Notes under the pieces: model-generated | The model's input: only the letters and a program-made list of their open reading frames with translations | Databases searched by the model: none | What the model was told of the DNA's origin: nothing | Assembly (NCBI GenBank): GCA_037893245.1 | Contig: JBAIAA010000096.1 | Location: 496,001 to 560,000, forward strand | Source of the DNA: Crossaster papposus | Taxonomy: Eukaryota > Echinodermata > Asteroidea > Velatida > Solasteridae | Direction of reading: 5' to 3' | DNA length: 64,000 nucleotides | Shown: one piece after another, positions 1-11,380 of the stretch | How positions within the stretch are numbered: the stretch's first letter is position 1 | Layout of the letters: each line of letters opens with the position of its first letter | Made by a program: the position numbers and the translations under genes

Positions 1-1
1 T

Positions 2-313
2 ATCATTCCCTCGCCGGCTCCCACATCTGAGGTACACCAGTTACAGATGCAGATTCAGCAACTGACGCTGCAAGTTCAACAACTGACAAACCACGTGACA
101 TCTGATCGTCGTCAAGATCGGCGCAGACGGGATGGTAGTGCCAACACTCCACGCCAATCACGCAGCCCAAGTGCTCAGCGTCATGCAGCCGGTGAATGCT
201 GGTATCACTGGCGGTATGGTAAACAAGCCAAGAAGTGTGTACCACCTTGCGCCTATCAACATTCTCCTGATGCAACCGAGCGTGACATGGGAAACGGACA
301 GACCAGCCGCTAG
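2..313 (+). CDS. gag: gypsy-1 Gag, C-terminal part (partial)
   Basis: The frame is open from the window edge to a TAG at 311-313, about 103 residues. A glutamine/leucine-rich heptad-like stretch (about 38-98) is followed by a basic Arg/Ser-rich linker and the motif [18 protein letters not shown] (about 215-268). Gags of several gypsy lineages end with this type of Cys-His-Cys-Cys motif in place of a CCHC knuckle. Gag would form the particle shell and bind element RNA. It overlaps the pol frame by 28 nt. The capsid part is outside the window, so lineage cannot be fixed from Gag. Confidence 0.75.
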   Translation: MIPSPAPTSEVHQLQMQIQQLTLQVQQLTNHVTSDRRQDRRRRDGSANTPRQSRSPSAQRHAAGECWYHWRYGKQAKKCVPPCAYQHSPDATERDMGNGQTSR

Positions 314-3300
314 AGGCGACTAACACGGTTGGTCAACATGAGGGTCGCCTATTTTATGTAACTGATCAAGTCACCGGTTCACGATTCCTGATTGACACTG
401 GAGCAGAGGTCAGCGTCTGGCCCTCAACGGCCCAGGAGCGACGCACACCGAACAAGCTCACCCTCCAGGCAGTTAACCAGTCTCCGATCGCAACTCACGG
501 TGAAAAGTCCCTCACACTCAACCTCGGTCTGCGGAGATCATTTCGCTGGATTTTCATAGTCGCCGATCTACCAACTCCCATCCTCGGAGCAGATTTTTTG
601 CGACGTTTTGGATTGCTAGTCGACATCAAGCATCATAAGCTCATCGACACCACAACCAGCCTCGCTGTCAACGGGACTGTTACCTCGACACCCTCAATCT
701 GCCCGATGTTTGTCAAAACCGAGAGCGTCACGCGTTTCGACGACATCCTGCGGCAGTACCCTGACCTCACGCGACCTGTGTACCACGACGACGCAGTCAA
801 ACACACAACTACACATCACATCAACACCAGAGGCCCACCAGTGTCAGCTCGACCACGCAGGTTAGCCCCCGATCGCTATGTTGCGGCAAAGGCTGAGTTT
901 GAACATATGTCCGAGTTAGGAATAGTCCGACCCTCGAGCAGTAATTGGGCATCCCCTTTACACATGGTCCCTAAGAAGACGCAGGGTGACTGGAGGCCTT
1001 GCGGTGATTACCGCGCACTGAACCAAGCTACAGTTCCTGACTGTTATCCGATCCCTCATTTGCAGGATTACACAGCAGGTCTTCAAGGAAAAAAGGTATT
1101 TTCCAAACTAGATCTCGTAAGAGCCTATCATCAAATACCTGTTAACCCAGCAGACGTACACAAGACTGCTATCACGACCCCTTTTGGGTTGTTTGAGTTT
1201 GTCCGCATGCCCTTTGGGCTGCGTAATGCGGCACAAACTTTTCAGCGTTTCATGAATGAAGTGCTACGCGGCTTACCCTTCGTCTATGCCTACATTGATG
1301 ATATACTTGTGGCGAGTGAGTCGATGGAGGAACACGAGCAACATCTACAAGTTTTGTTCGCGCGTTTGTCTCAGTATGGAGTCATCATCAATCCAGCTAA
1401 GAGCCAGTTTGGTGCCTCCTCTCTGACATTCCTTGGTCACACCGTAGATAACTGCGGTATCCGCCCACTGGACGATAAAGTGAAGGTGATACAGGATTTT
1501 CCAGCACCACACTCACTACGCAAGTTGAGAGAGTTCTTGGGGCTCATCAACTTTTATCGCCGTTTCATCCCTCATTGTGCTAAAATTGTGCAACCACTGA
1601 CTGACTTGCTAAAGTGCAAGAAGAAAAACAAGGACATCACACTTGATGGTGCAGCGCAACAAGCGTTTGTCCAGGTTAAAACTGCCTTGGCAAATGCCAC
1701 TCTTCTTGTGCATCCTCAGTCATCTGCACCCATCTGCCTCATGGTTGATGCATCAGATTTTGCAGTGGGAGGAGTTCTACAGCAACTGGTCGACAGTAAA
1801 TGGGAACCCATCTCATTTTTCTCCAAGCGACTACAACCACCAGAGACAAAGTATAGTACCTTCGGTCGCGAGTTGCTGGCTGCATATTTGGGGATCCGGC
1901 ATTTTCGGCACTATGTGGAAGGTAGACAGTTTTGTATATACATGTTGTACACCGACCACAAGCCATTGACATACTCCTTCAACACGTCTCCTGACCGCTA
2001 CTCTCCCAGAGAAATACGCCATCTCGACTATATCTCCCAATTCTCCACAGACATTCGCCACATAAGTGGAAAAGAGAACACTGTAGCGGATGCTTTGTCT
2101 CGTTATGGGGTGAACACAGTCGGCACTTCAGCACAGATAGACTTTGCTAAGATCGCCGGTGCTCAAGAGAGAGATGAGGAGCTTAAACAACTCAAGACCA
2201 CCACTTCATCTTTGAGTTTCAAGCCAATTCCCCTACAAACCTCCGACGGCGAGATCATCTGTGACGTTTCTACCGGTGTAACACGTCCTTTCATCCCAAA
2301 GGCATTTCGTCGGCAAGTTTTCGACGCACTGCATGACTTATCGCATCCAGGAATACGGGCCACGCAGAAGTTGGTAACTTCACGTTTTGTGTGGCCGGGG
2401 ATCAACAAGGACGTACGAGCCTGGGCGAAGACTTGTCTTTCCTGTCAGCGATCAAAGATACATCGACACACCAAGTCTCCCCTCGGCACATTCGCGACGC
2501 CGGATGCCCGGTTTGATCATATCCACATAGACCTGGTCGGACCGCTACCTCCATCGGGCGGTTATACATATCTACTGACGTGTGTCGATCGGTATACCCG
2601 CTGGCCAGAGGCAATACCGGTTACAGACATCACAGCTGAGACAGTGGCACGAGCTTTTGTGTCACGGTGGGTGGCAGTTTTTGGAGCACCATCTACTGTG
2701 ACTACCGATCGAGGCCGTCAGTTTGAGTCGGCATTATTCAAGTCCCTCTCTGAACTCCTGGGATGTAAACGAACCCGAACAACGTCGTATCATCCTGCTT
2801 CTAATGGTCTCGTGGAGCGTTTCCACCGCCAGCTCAAATCAGCTCTAAAAGCCCATCATGACCAACGTTGGATTGAGACACTCCCGATTGTACTGCTGGG
2901 GATACGTACCGCTGTGAAGGCTGATCTTGGGTGTAGCGCCGCTGAACTGGTCTACGGTACCACAATCAGGTTGCCGGGACAATTTGTAGCAGCAAGCCAA
3001 GTAAGCAGCGACTATGAGCCAGGCGATTATGTTCACCGACTGCGACAACACATGTCCGATTTGCGACCTACACCGACTAGAACCCAACACAGACAGTCAC
3101 AAGTTCCTCCTGAACTGTCAACATGTACACATGTTTTCATTCGGATTGATGCTGTGAAGAAACCATTGCAACAGCCATACGAAGGTCCCTTTGAGGTAGT
3201 TCGTCGAACTGACAAGTTTTTCATTGTTTCCCGCAATGGAAAACACGACAGTGTCAGTATCGACCGTTTGAAGGTAGCATTCCTTGAGCCGGTTACCAAC

Positions 3301-3507
3301 CCTCACATTGCTCCAACTGCTTCCAACTCGTCCAGTTCTTCAGCCACAGTCACTGCCAACGACAACCTGCTAACGAGTTCGCCAATAACGGATGTGCCCA
3401 TCATGACATCTCAGCCTACTGATGTTGTACAACCAGAGTTCCGCACGACTCGTTCCGGTAGACACGTGCACTGGCCAGCCAAGTATTTGAACTATGATTG
3501 TGGCTGA
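286..3507 (+). CDS. pol: gypsy-1 Pol polyprotein (PR-RT-RNase H-IN)
   Basis: The frame is open for 1073 codons from 286 with no stop, in the -1 frame relative to gag, so it is probably made as a Gag-Pol fusion. The protease motif [11 protein letters not shown] is at about 388-420. Reverse transcriptase has the YIDD catalytic box at 1291-1302. RNase H has MVDASD at 1741-1758 and TDHKPL near 1951. Integrase has a Zn-binding region ending in CLSCQRSK (about 2430-2460), then catalytic-core motifs HIDLVGPLP (about 2524), [10 protein letters not shown] (about 2701) and VERFHRQL (about 2812), giving D, D and E. No chromodomain is evident in the tail, which ends [15 protein letters not shown]. All key residues I looked for are present, so this looks like a coding-competent pol that copies element RNA and integrates the cDNA. 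Confidence 0.93.
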   Translation, partial: HGKRTDQPLEATNTVGQHEGRLFYVTDQVTGSRFLIDTGAEVSVWPSTAQERRTPNKLTLQAVNQSPIATHGEKSLTLNLGLRRSFRWIFIVADLPTPILGADFLRRFGLLVDIKHHKLIDTTTSLAVNGTVTSTPSICPMFVKTESVTRFDDILRQYPDLTRPVYHDDAVKHTTTHHINTRGPPVSARPRRLAPDRYVAAKAEFEHMSELGIVRPSSSNWASPLHMVPKKTQGDWRPCGDYRALNQATVPDCYPIPHLQDYTAGLQGKKVFSKLDLVRAYHQIPVNPADVHKTAITTPFGLFEFVRMPFGLRNAAQTFQRFMNEVLRGLPFVYAYIDDILVASESMEEHEQHLQVLFARLSQYGVIINPAKSQFGASSLTFLGHTVDNCGIRPLDDKVKVIQDFPAPHSLRKLREFLGLINFYRRFIPHCAKIVQPLTDLLKCKKKNKDITLDGAAQQAFVQVKTALANATLLVHPQSSAPICLMVDASDFAVGGVLQQLVDSKWEPISFFSKRLQPPETKYSTFGRELLAAYLGIRHFRHYVEGRQFCIYMLYTDHKPLTYSFNTSPDRYSPREIRHLDYISQFSTDIRHISGKENTVADALSRYGVNTVGTSAQIDFAKIAGAQERDEELKQLKTTTSSLSFKPIPLQTSDGEIICDVSTGVTRPFIPKAFRRQVFDALHDLSHPGIRATQKLVTSRFVWPGINKDVRAWAKTCLSCQRSKIHRHTKSPLGTFATPDARFDHIHIDLVGPLPPSGGYTYLLTCVDRYTRWPEAIPVTDITAETVARAFVSRWVAVFGAPSTVTTDRGRQFESALFKSLSELLGCKRTRTTSYHPASNGLVERFHRQLKSALKAHHDQRWIETLPIVLLGIRTAVKADLGCSAAELVYGTTIRLPGQFVAASQVSSDYEPGDYVHRLRQHMSDLRPTPTRTQHRQSQVPPELSTCTHVFIRIDAVKKPLQQPYEGPFEVVRRTDKFFIVSRNGKHDSVSIDRLKVAFLEPVTNPHIAPTASNSSSSSATVTANDNLLTSSPITDVPIMTSQPTDVVQPEFRTTRSGRHVHWPAKYLNYDCG
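289..295 (+). other. -1 ribosomal frameshift heptamer GGGAAAC
   Basis: GGGAAAC is positioned as G GGA AAC relative to the gag frame, the canonical X XXY YYZ arrangement. The pol frame has a stop at 283-285 and is open from 286, and gag stops at 311-313. A shift can therefore occur only within 286-313, and the heptamer lies in that interval. A 7-bp stem can form downstream (314-320 with 344-350), 18 nt after the heptamer, which is longer than the usual spacer, so the stimulatory structure is uncertain. Betaretroviruses use the same type of heptamer at gag-pro; the role here is inferred. Confidence 0.72.
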
Positions 3508-3566
3508 AGAGAACTACGGCCACAGAATCGATCATTTCTTTGCCTCATGATCTAGGAGGGAGCTAC

Positions 3567-4081
3567 TGTAGTGACACTTTCCAATAATGTTGGATTCGGC
3601 CCTCCATAGAAACTTTGTTACATTCGGCCCGCCATAGGAGACCTTTTCGTTGGTTGGAGTTACCTGACCTGGGAACACGAACTAACGCACGCTTGACCTC
3701 TTTCTTCTTTATGACTAGGAATGGGTGTGCCTCGTGCGTAAAATCTCCTCGGTCGTCGCCAGTTTTTCGTTGTGTTATATTTACCTTTTTGTGCCAAGTT
3801 TTCGCCTGTTACTACTGTTAAGAGTTATTACATTTCATCGTGTGCATTTTTGAACTAGTCTACGCCAGTCATTATTGCACTAACTGTCGTTAGTGGGAAC
3901 TCAAGCAAACTCTCGCCGTGAATCGGCCCCTTGCTCGCGGGCCAGGACACTCGCGCTGAACGCTACCTACCACACGGACCACGTGACTGGATTCGTGCCG
4001 GGGTGCCACGGACTTCGTAACTTGCTTGGTGAGTTAATCTTTAGGATCAAATCTCTTGTGGAGACAACATAAAATCTCACA
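3567..4081 (+). repeat. gypsy-1 3' LTR (about 515 bp)
   Basis: It begins TGTAGTGACA just after the purine-rich stretch and ends TCTCACA, giving TGT...ACA ends. The right edge is set by the empty site in unit C. The left edge rests on the TG start and the adjacent purine tract, because the 5' LTR is not available for comparison. Confidence 0.7.
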
Positions 4082-5114
4082 ATCACAAACAGTCATGAAG
4101 TTGATTACAATTGCCTGTACCCTCTCAAACACGAAAGGGTGTAAATATGTAATACGTTAAAGTTAGGGAATAAAAAGTTAAAGTTAGACAAGATGACAAT
4201 ACTGCCGCTTACCTTAATGATTCTCTTGATAAAGAATGCGTAGTACCTAATGTCACATAAGAGTTCAAAAGCAAATATAATCTATGTCGGTTGGGAAAGC
4301 AACAGCTCTGGATGGCATTGGTGTTAAAATTGTCAAAATTGCTTCACCTTAGGCCTATATCATTAAATCTTTAACTGGTAATTTTACTGGTGACCTTTGA
4401 CCCTTTCTTAATTAGGGATGGCACCACTTGTAACTTTCTTAAGTGGCGGATTTTGCTTCAGCAAGGTGTCAGCTACACATTGACATTGACTTATTCTTGC
4501 ACTCGTAAAATGATTAAACGTGTAATTAGCACTAATTACAGACCTTCTTAATTAGACTTTGCACCATATATCATGTTCTTAAGCTTGTGATCAGTGATCG
4601 GTCTATGATAACCTATTTGTATGTATCATAAATGCAAGTTGCACTCAACGGTATAATTATTGGTGTTTAATGACTTATGATGACCTTTGACCCTTTCTTA
4701 ATTAGGGATGGCACCACTTGAAACTTTCTTAAGTGGCGGATTTTGCTCCAGCAAGGTGTCAGCTACACATTGACACTTGTTTTATCCTTGCACTCAAAAT
4801 TATGATTAAACGTGTAATTAGCACTAATTAATAACCTTCTTAAGTGTACTTAGCACCAATTATATTGTTCTTAAGTATACAAATCCTATTCAGTACACGA
4901 TAAACTTTCGACTCATGAAGAAATTATGTTTGCACTCAAGATTATGATTAAATCGAATTTTGGGGGGTCTGTCAGGGGCTCCCCCCTCCCAACGCACCAC
5001 TCGCCAAACTTAAGAAAACACATTTTGCAGTTGTCCCAGTCACCCCAACATATCCCACGCTTCAAACCTTTTGCACTCAAAATTATGATTAAACCTGGCT
5101 GGGCTCCTGGACTA
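4082..5114 (+). mobile_element. Foldback-like element, right part (unit A copy)
   Basis: This stretch is nearly identical to 45712-46742 in unit C, where the complete element has two inverted arms of about 0.7 kb. It contains two imperfect repeats of about 300 bp, with recurring blocks such as GACCTTTGACCC, AAGTGGCGGATTTTGC and TGATTAAACGTGTAATTAGC, and ends GGCTCCTGGACTA. Gypsy-1 has inserted in the element's central spacer, so the left arm would lie upstream of the window. No protein coding was recognised. Confidence 0.75.
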
Positions 5115-6016
5115 TTTGGGTGTGCTGTGCGTGTTGTCGGTGTGTTGTCGGTGAACAGTATTTTAGGCCAAATAAAAAAAAAAACATGTTTAGCGTCATG
5201 CCTTTTTTTTTTTTTAAAGCAAGGAGGAGGCCTTTTTTGTTGTTTTTTCCTTCAAAATGGCCGCCCGACACATCTCAATTCAAGTCATCATGCACACCCT
5301 AGCCTTCCTATTAGAATAAAAATATTTCCAGAGCATGTACACAGTGATGCTAAAGTCTAAAATACGATCTTATAATTTTAGTACCGATATCTTTAAAAAG
5401 ATTTTTTGTTTTTTTTAATTTTTTTGCCAAAATGATCAAATTTATCATTTTTTCAAAAAGAAAAAAAGAAAAGAAAAAAGGAAGCGGCCCCCAAAAAGAA
5501 GCGGGCGGTGACGCTAAGCTATACTGGCAGGACCACCCCCTGTATCTTGAGTAACACACCGATTGTGCTCAAATAATGTTGCCAAACGATGTACTTCCTC
5601 AATTTATCATCTAGACTGTCTTCCCATTGATGCCTGATATGGACTCTAACACCAGCGGAGAAAATCAAAGGTCATATGTGCATGATACATGACCTCAAAC
5701 CACATCTTAATTCCATGAATATTATGTATGGAATTTGGTTTAAAATTTTTTTGTAACAACTTGCATGGCTTTCAAGATAGGATGTAAGTTCTCAGCATTT
5801 TCCATAATTAACAGATTGGATTGACAAATGGGGGGAAAAAAAGTGATGATACAGTGTGTACTGATAGTTTAAAGAGAATGTGCAGTTTTGGTAAGAGGGT
5901 GATTTGGCACTTCTTTTAAATTCACATCTATAGCTCTGGCTGTCGATACCTACATGTATTTAGGCTATTATTAAATACATGAACACATTCTTTTTCTTTT
6001 TCCCAGACAAAACAAA
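5115..6016 (+). other. Upstream region and 5' UTR splice acceptor of TRIM-NHL copy A
   Basis: This region is conserved with 25070-26004 and 46743-47645, and partly with 61590-63377. It has long A and T homopolymers (about 5176-5215, 5400-5480) and no other gene. A pyrimidine-rich stretch ends in TTTTTCCCAG at 6006, ten bases before the ATG. All four gene copies keep a consensus acceptor here, so a non-coding first exon further upstream is likely. I could not locate that exon or a promoter. Confidence 0.6.
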
Positions 6017-8867
6017 ATGGCGACCGGACCTGCGATAAGTTTAGCTCTGGAGACTATTAGCAGACAGCATCTGGAGTGCGGCATATGTCACGAGAGATAT
6101 GAACGCCCTAAGATACTGGAATGCCTGCACAGTTTCTGTGAGCAATGTCTGCTGAAATACTACAGCATGAACCACCAGGGCTGTACGAAGATTCCTTGCC
6201 CCGTGTGTCGACAGGAGACGAAGCTTCCAGAGGCAGGGGTGCAGGGTCTGAAAACCAACTTTCATCTAAACGGTTTGGTTGAGGAGATTGAACTTCAGGA
6301 GAAGGTAGTGAGCTTGGGTGATGCTGGTATTTTGTGTGGTATTTGTGAGGAAGCCAATGAGGCAACACATAGATGTCTGGACTGCGACCAGAATGTGTGC
6401 TCGGCCTGTAGCAAAATGCATCTTCGATTTGCTGTCTCATCACACCACAAGGTGACTCCACTGAAGGACATTCGTGAGGGAAAGGTTACACTGACAAAGA
6501 AACATCAGAAACCACATCCAAAATGTCCGATCCATGAGGGCGAAGCAGCACGGTTCTTTTGCACGACATGTGAAGTGTTGATCTGCCGAGATTGTACCGT
6601 CGTTGACCACTGTAAGCCAGAACACGCGTACATTGACATGAATCTGGCTTCATCAACGTACAAGCAATCGTTGGCTGTTCTGTTTTCTCCACTTGAAAAA
6701 TCAATGAAGAAAATCCAGGAATCACAAGAAAAAGTCTCAAGACTGAAAAAAGATTTAAATCTCACAATTAAGAAAGTCAAGAAAGAAGTTCAAGACAGAG
6801 CAGCTAAGATACGAGCAGAGATCACGGCCCAAGAAAATCGCATCCTTGACGACATCAAAAACATTCAGTCGGACCGTGAGCAGAAACTGGAAGAATGTGA
6901 GAAAACCGCGAGCTTGGCTGTGGAGAGGTTTCAGTTTTCACTAGATACAGCTAGAGAGGTGACAAGGACTGCATCGGATAGTGACTTCCTGTCACTCTAT
7001 CCTACAATCAGCAAAGACTTGAAACTGTTGGCCGGTCAGGCTATTCCTAGAGTTGATGACAGGCTGGCATTTCTAAAGTTCAAGCAGAGTGGGGGGATTG
7101 GCGACATTAATCTGGGTGAGGTGGTGATGGAAGACAAGTGGGAGCTGTGTGGGGAGTTTGGTAGACGGGGAAGCGGTCCAGGAGAGTTCAATCTGGCTTG
7201 GGACATTGCTACTCGTCAACCTGATGAAATTGCAGTGACTGACCTCAACAACAAACGAGTTGTGATATGCAGCGTCGATGGCAACCAGAAAAGCACAATT
7301 CCGATGCAAGGATGTAAGTAAAAATAACATGCTATCTGCAAAAGTATGCACTTGAACAATGTCCATTCGCTCTTCACTAATATTCTCTGTATTTAAATTT
7401 TTAACAAATAAGGTAAACAAAAAAGTAAATAAAACTCCATTGAAACTGTAAAATTTAAAACAAAATAATGATCTACTGTATTCAATAAGTTGGTATTCAT
7501 GACATGGGAACGTTTTCAACCTCAATGTATATTCCATGAAAACAACATTTCAAAAGTGGACAAACCAAAAATGAAAATTTCACCTCAGTAATTTGATTTG
7601 CTTTATTCCTGAAGCTCTTTGCAAAAGATGAGCATTCCAAGCAAAATACATCTGATAGTTACAGAGAAAAAAACACATAAATACTGTGAATTTGATGAAA
7701 GAAAACATCGGTAAACAACGATATCCACAGATTTACACTGCAAAACCTGTGCTTACCGAGTAAACAGACTTTGTTTGCTAACAGTTGACATGTTTTGCAG
7801 CTAATACCCGTATCCAATTTCTAAACATTGATGTTCAATTACTAAAACTCCATCCTTATGCTAAACAGGCATGTTTAGCATGTAAACACGTTTACAAACT
7901 GATAGCAAATAGTGTTTAGAAAAGTCTTTACGAGCTAAACACAGTTTTTGCAGTGAATGTTTATCACTCTTAGGCATTTAAAAAAATTATATATAGCACT
8001 TTATTTACACAGAAAGATAAATCACGGTGAAGCATGTTATGCCGCACAATCTTGGGCATAAATAAACACCATCAAGATGAATTATAAGACGTGGTGATTT
8101 CTCAAGCATGTACACCAAATCTGAACAATGTATTTTTGACAGGCATTTTTCTAAAGTTTTTACTCTTTCAAGAATGTCTTTTTTGAACGGATTGTGCAAT
8201 AAATGCTTAATGCTTGTCTGTTTGTTTTGACATCATGACTCCTACAGGTCCACGCCGCATCGCAGCTACACGCACCAACAATCGTTTAGTGGTCGTTGAG
8301 GAAGGCACACATGTGAAAGTGTTTAAAAGCGACGACATGCTGGCCTACGAGTTTCCAACGGTGCCACCGAGTGAGGTCAGTAAGACCGCAGTTGACCTCT
8401 GGAGTGTAGCTGTCAAGAATGATGGTACCATCGTAGTAGGTGATGTCAAGAGGCTGGTGTTGACTGAACACAGGCCCACTGATGGTAAGCTCCTGCGTAC
8501 AATACCAGTCAAGGTTGCACCTTACTATCTGGCTGTAGACAGCAATGATAGAATTGTCATCAGTTCATGGTCACAGACAGTAAATGTTGCTGATGTTAAT
8601 GGTACTACACAGCGCACTATCAAACCCACCATCAATGGTCAACCAGTACAGCGCTGCCGCGGTGTGTACACTGATAGCTCAGGTATCTATGTTGCGATGT
8701 ATAATGGTTTTTTTAACACGTGTCATATCCACCACTATGACCCTCAAGGTGGCTTTCTCAAGTGCATTGCACAGGGTCTGTACTGTCCCCGCGGAATCAC
8801 ATTCACATCAGATGGGCAGCTGGCAGTGGCTGACTACTACTCAGTCAAGATGTATCACCAGGTGTGA
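6017..8867 (+). CDS. TRIM-NHL protein, copy A (RING, two B-boxes, coiled coil, NHL propeller)
   Basis: Two coding exons, 6017-7313 and 8248-8867, joined by a GT-AG intron (GTAAGT donor, CCTACAG acceptor). The join is phase 1 and gives exactly 639 codons, a 638-aa protein. The RING ligands are C21, C24, C36, H38, C41, C44, C61 and C64. B-box 1 spans about 105-150. B-box 2 spans about 170-203 (C170, H173, C182, C185, C190, C193, H198, H203). A Lys/Glu-rich coiled coil runs about 215-320. From about 370 six NHL-type repeats follow, the first in exon 1 and five in exon 2. No filamin-type domain is evident between coil and propeller, unlike TRIM2/3. By family it should be an E3 ubiquitin ligase with a ligand-binding propeller; its substrate is unknown. 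It is the first of four tandem copies, and exon 1 is almost identical to copy C. Confidence 0.92.
7736..7955. mobile_element. Intronic MITE with CACTGCAAAA ends, copy A
   Basis: The left end CACTGCAAAACCTGTG is mirrored by a right end reading CACTGCAAAAACTGTG on the other strand. The interior carries many TAAACA/TGTTTA pieces. The same element sits in the intron of copies B and C, where TA flanks it on both sides; here the right flank is AA. It therefore predates the gene duplications. No coding capacity. Confidence 0.65.
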
Positions 8868-9906
8868 CGTGACATTGTAATCAGTCATGTCAGTTTCTAA
8901 TCACCTATGACATGCCAATAGTTCAGTTTACTGTTGTGTATCGTTCTACATTTGTACATTGTTTGGTCATTGTTAACTGAAACCTGAAACCAAGGGAATC
9001 CCTTACCAATGCTCGTGCAGTGTGACGTCACATTTTCATAAAAGAATCTATCACACACAAAATATAAAGCCCAATCATCGATATTTATCGCATCGTAATT
9101 ATTCAAATCGGTCAAATTAGTGTTCTCTGAAACTCTTACCTTATGTTAAGAGCCACACATTCACAAAGGGCCACATATGTCAACAATGACATTTTTTTTC
9201 CGATTTGTTTTTCAGTATTTTGCTTTAAAACTCTGTACTTAAACATTTTGATATGCTTCTGTGAGCAAAACATCATTAATTATATTAACCCTTACAGTTC
9301 TCAATCCTCCAAAATCAATATGATTTTGCACACACCCTAGGGAGTTAGGGTTAATTACGTTATTGGTGCAAGAGACAGCCATCTTGATAAATGCATTTTG
9401 TTTTCACGAAGAGCCACACATCTTTGTTACATTTTCGGCCGTGCGCGCCTGTAAACACGTGCGCCCCTTCCATTATGGAAAAACACATTAAACAGAAAGG
9501 GCGGCAATGTAGAAAAACTTAAATTTACGTTTTCACAAATTAATTTACCATTACCATTGTGTTAATTCTAATTACTGGGTTTATGTAAAAAAATCACCTC
9601 TCATAGAATCATGTGAAGGTTTCCTTTATACTGCAAAAGTTGTTGCAAATAAAGTAGTATTTTTTGAAGTTTTAAAGTAGGAGAAAATCTTCCTGCGATT
9701 ATCTCAAAAACGATTTTCTTCAAAATCCACACATGTGGCTTATTGGTGGAACTACATGTATGATAATCCGCATCATATACTGTAGCTGACCATTTTAATA
9801 GTTATTTTACTGTGATTGGTCAAACCCTCGGTGATAAAATCCCCCAAGAACATGTAACTGTTATCATTATTTGTCGAATCTTAACTTTTCTTCTCCAAGT
9901 AATAAT
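8868..9906 (+). other. 3' flank of TRIM-NHL copy A, no gene seen
   Basis: AT-rich sequence conserved in the same place in units B and C. The short open frames here change freely between copies and resemble no family I know. The 3' UTR and poly(A) site presumably lie in the first few hundred bases, but no AATAAA stands out. Confidence 0.5.
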
Positions 9907-11380
9907 TTAATGGGTCAAGAAATCATTGATATCGAACATAACCTGGCAATGAAAAAAATGTGCAGGTTCTGATCTGATAAACAGTTCGCTAATAAAGAAA
10001 ATTACTTGTGCACTTTCTAAGCCTTGAACCCCCTCATCGTGAATGTTCCCCATCTCAACAGGAATAAATCCTGCAAAAGTGAAAGTTGCCAGAGTTACTT
10101 CTATCTTCAAGAATTGCTAGTTCGAAATTGGTTGATTATTATAGACCATTCTCAATTGTAACCACTTACAGTCGTACCGCTATTTTTTTTGAAAATATTA
10201 TACTGTGTAATATAATATATCTAACAATAGTTTTGTTAATGAGAAAATCACTCAACAACGCACGCTATCACTCAGTTAATTGATAAAGTAACTACATGTA
10301 CTAATATTAATTAAGCCTTTAGTACGCTTGGAATATTTTTAGACCTTTCCAATGTCTTTGGTACTATTAACCATGGTATTATAATTATCTGTCTTTAGAT
10401 GGTTATGAGTCTTCTCTCTCATTTCTTTTTACATGGCTTCCATTAACGATTGTTTTCTATTTTACAGTCTTTAACAAATCGTCAAAATAATTTTTGTATA
10501 CATGTTTTTTTGTATTGTGTTTGATGATGGCAGTACATTGTATTAGTCATAATAACATTGATGTACAATGTACTTGCAGATACATGTACGTATAGCTAAT
10601 ATGGAACTACTTTTAATAAACATGTAGGTTTTCCCGGTCAGTTTAATAGATTTGGCAGCCAAATCGTTTTTAAAGCTCTTTTTAATGTTTTTAAAGCTCC
10701 TTTTAATTAATGTTGCTGGCAACTTTATTTGTATATCTTTTAGGTTTTTTTATATAATTTTGTTATATATCATTTTGTCTCTAGATTTTACTTATCGAAA
10801 ACCAATGTTATTAAGTTATTAAGAAAACCAATGCTTAACCAGTGTATTAAGCCTAGTCCTTGTTTTTGTTCATTTTTATTTCTTGTTCTGATGTTTTTTA
10901 TTTGTCCTGTTCTTTCTTTACTGTCATTGTTTGTATATGTATTTTAATATTTGTTCTTATTGTCTTGCATATTCAAATTTGTATTTTATATGAATTTTGT
11001 TTGCTATAATTATGTTTCATCATTGTATTTGTTTGCTTAATCTTAACATGTTTTTAAAATTCCTATGAAACAGGAATAATGCTCTTAGTCTTAATGTTTT
11101 TGATTAAGGTGCTGTTTGTATTTATTGGAATAGTCTTTGGATCTAATATATCTTTTTCTCTGTGGTCCTTTTTATTTTTGTTTGAACGTTAATTTGAATG
11201 TTAATTTAAAATGTTAATTTAAATTTTAGATTTAATTTTTTTGTTTTGTTTTTGGTCTTGTTTTATTTCAATTTCTGTATTTCTAAATATTATTTAGGTT
11301 ATATGCAGGGCCCTTTTGGAAAGCAGTTTTTTAACTGATAAGGCCATCCTGGTTAAATAAAACGACAAATAAATAAATAA
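9907..11380 (+). mobile_element. Degenerate LINE fragment (unit A copy)
   Basis: Broken plus-strand translation matches the order of LINE reverse-transcriptase motifs: a KCAGSDLINSSLIKK-like stretch (about 9955), TGINPAKVKVARVTSIFKN (10058-10114), YYRPFS (10137-10154), ENIIL, then LDLSNVFGTINH (10339-10374), the counterpart of LDLSKAFDTINH. The rest of the RT is missing, and the element ends in a LINE-like 3' region (AAGGCCATCCTGGTTAAATA) with an AAATAAATAAATAA tail at about 11366-11380. Stops and frameshifts make it inactive. It lies in all three full units, so it was part of the ancestral unit. Confidence 0.8.

Larger units (their letters stand above)
1..4081 (+). mobile_element. Ty3/gypsy LTR retrotransposon, 3' portion (gypsy-1)
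   Basis: Seen: the end of gag, a complete pol in the order protease, reverse transcriptase, RNase H, integrase, a purine-rich stretch (AGGAGGGA, about 3554-3561) and a 3' LTR ending at 4081. The 5' LTR and most of gag lie before the window. The right boundary is fixed by comparison with unit C: sequence from 4082 onward matches 45712 onward, while sequence before it has no match there. The sister copy reads ATCACAAACAG across this point and the element is followed by ATCACAAACAG, so ATCAC is the likely target duplication. The domain order with integrase last is that of Ty3/gypsy. Pol is open throughout, so the copy may be recent. Confidence 0.93.

Noticed and set aside
3615..3821. 68-codon frame in the gypsy-1 LTR
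   Set aside because: Lies entirely in the LTR and matches no protein family known to me.
9143..9340. Small plus frame repeated at 29501 and 50772
   Set aside because: AT-rich, no domain, no coding-type substitution pattern; conserved only as part of the duplicated flank.
9907..10110. Minus-strand frame conserved in three units (also 31160-31363 and 51525-51773), at first a candidate small gene
   Set aside because: The plus strand of the same DNA reads as LINE reverse-transcriptase remnants (TGINPAKVKVARVTSIFKN, YYRPFS), so this frame is its antisense and is conserved only because the unit was duplicated.
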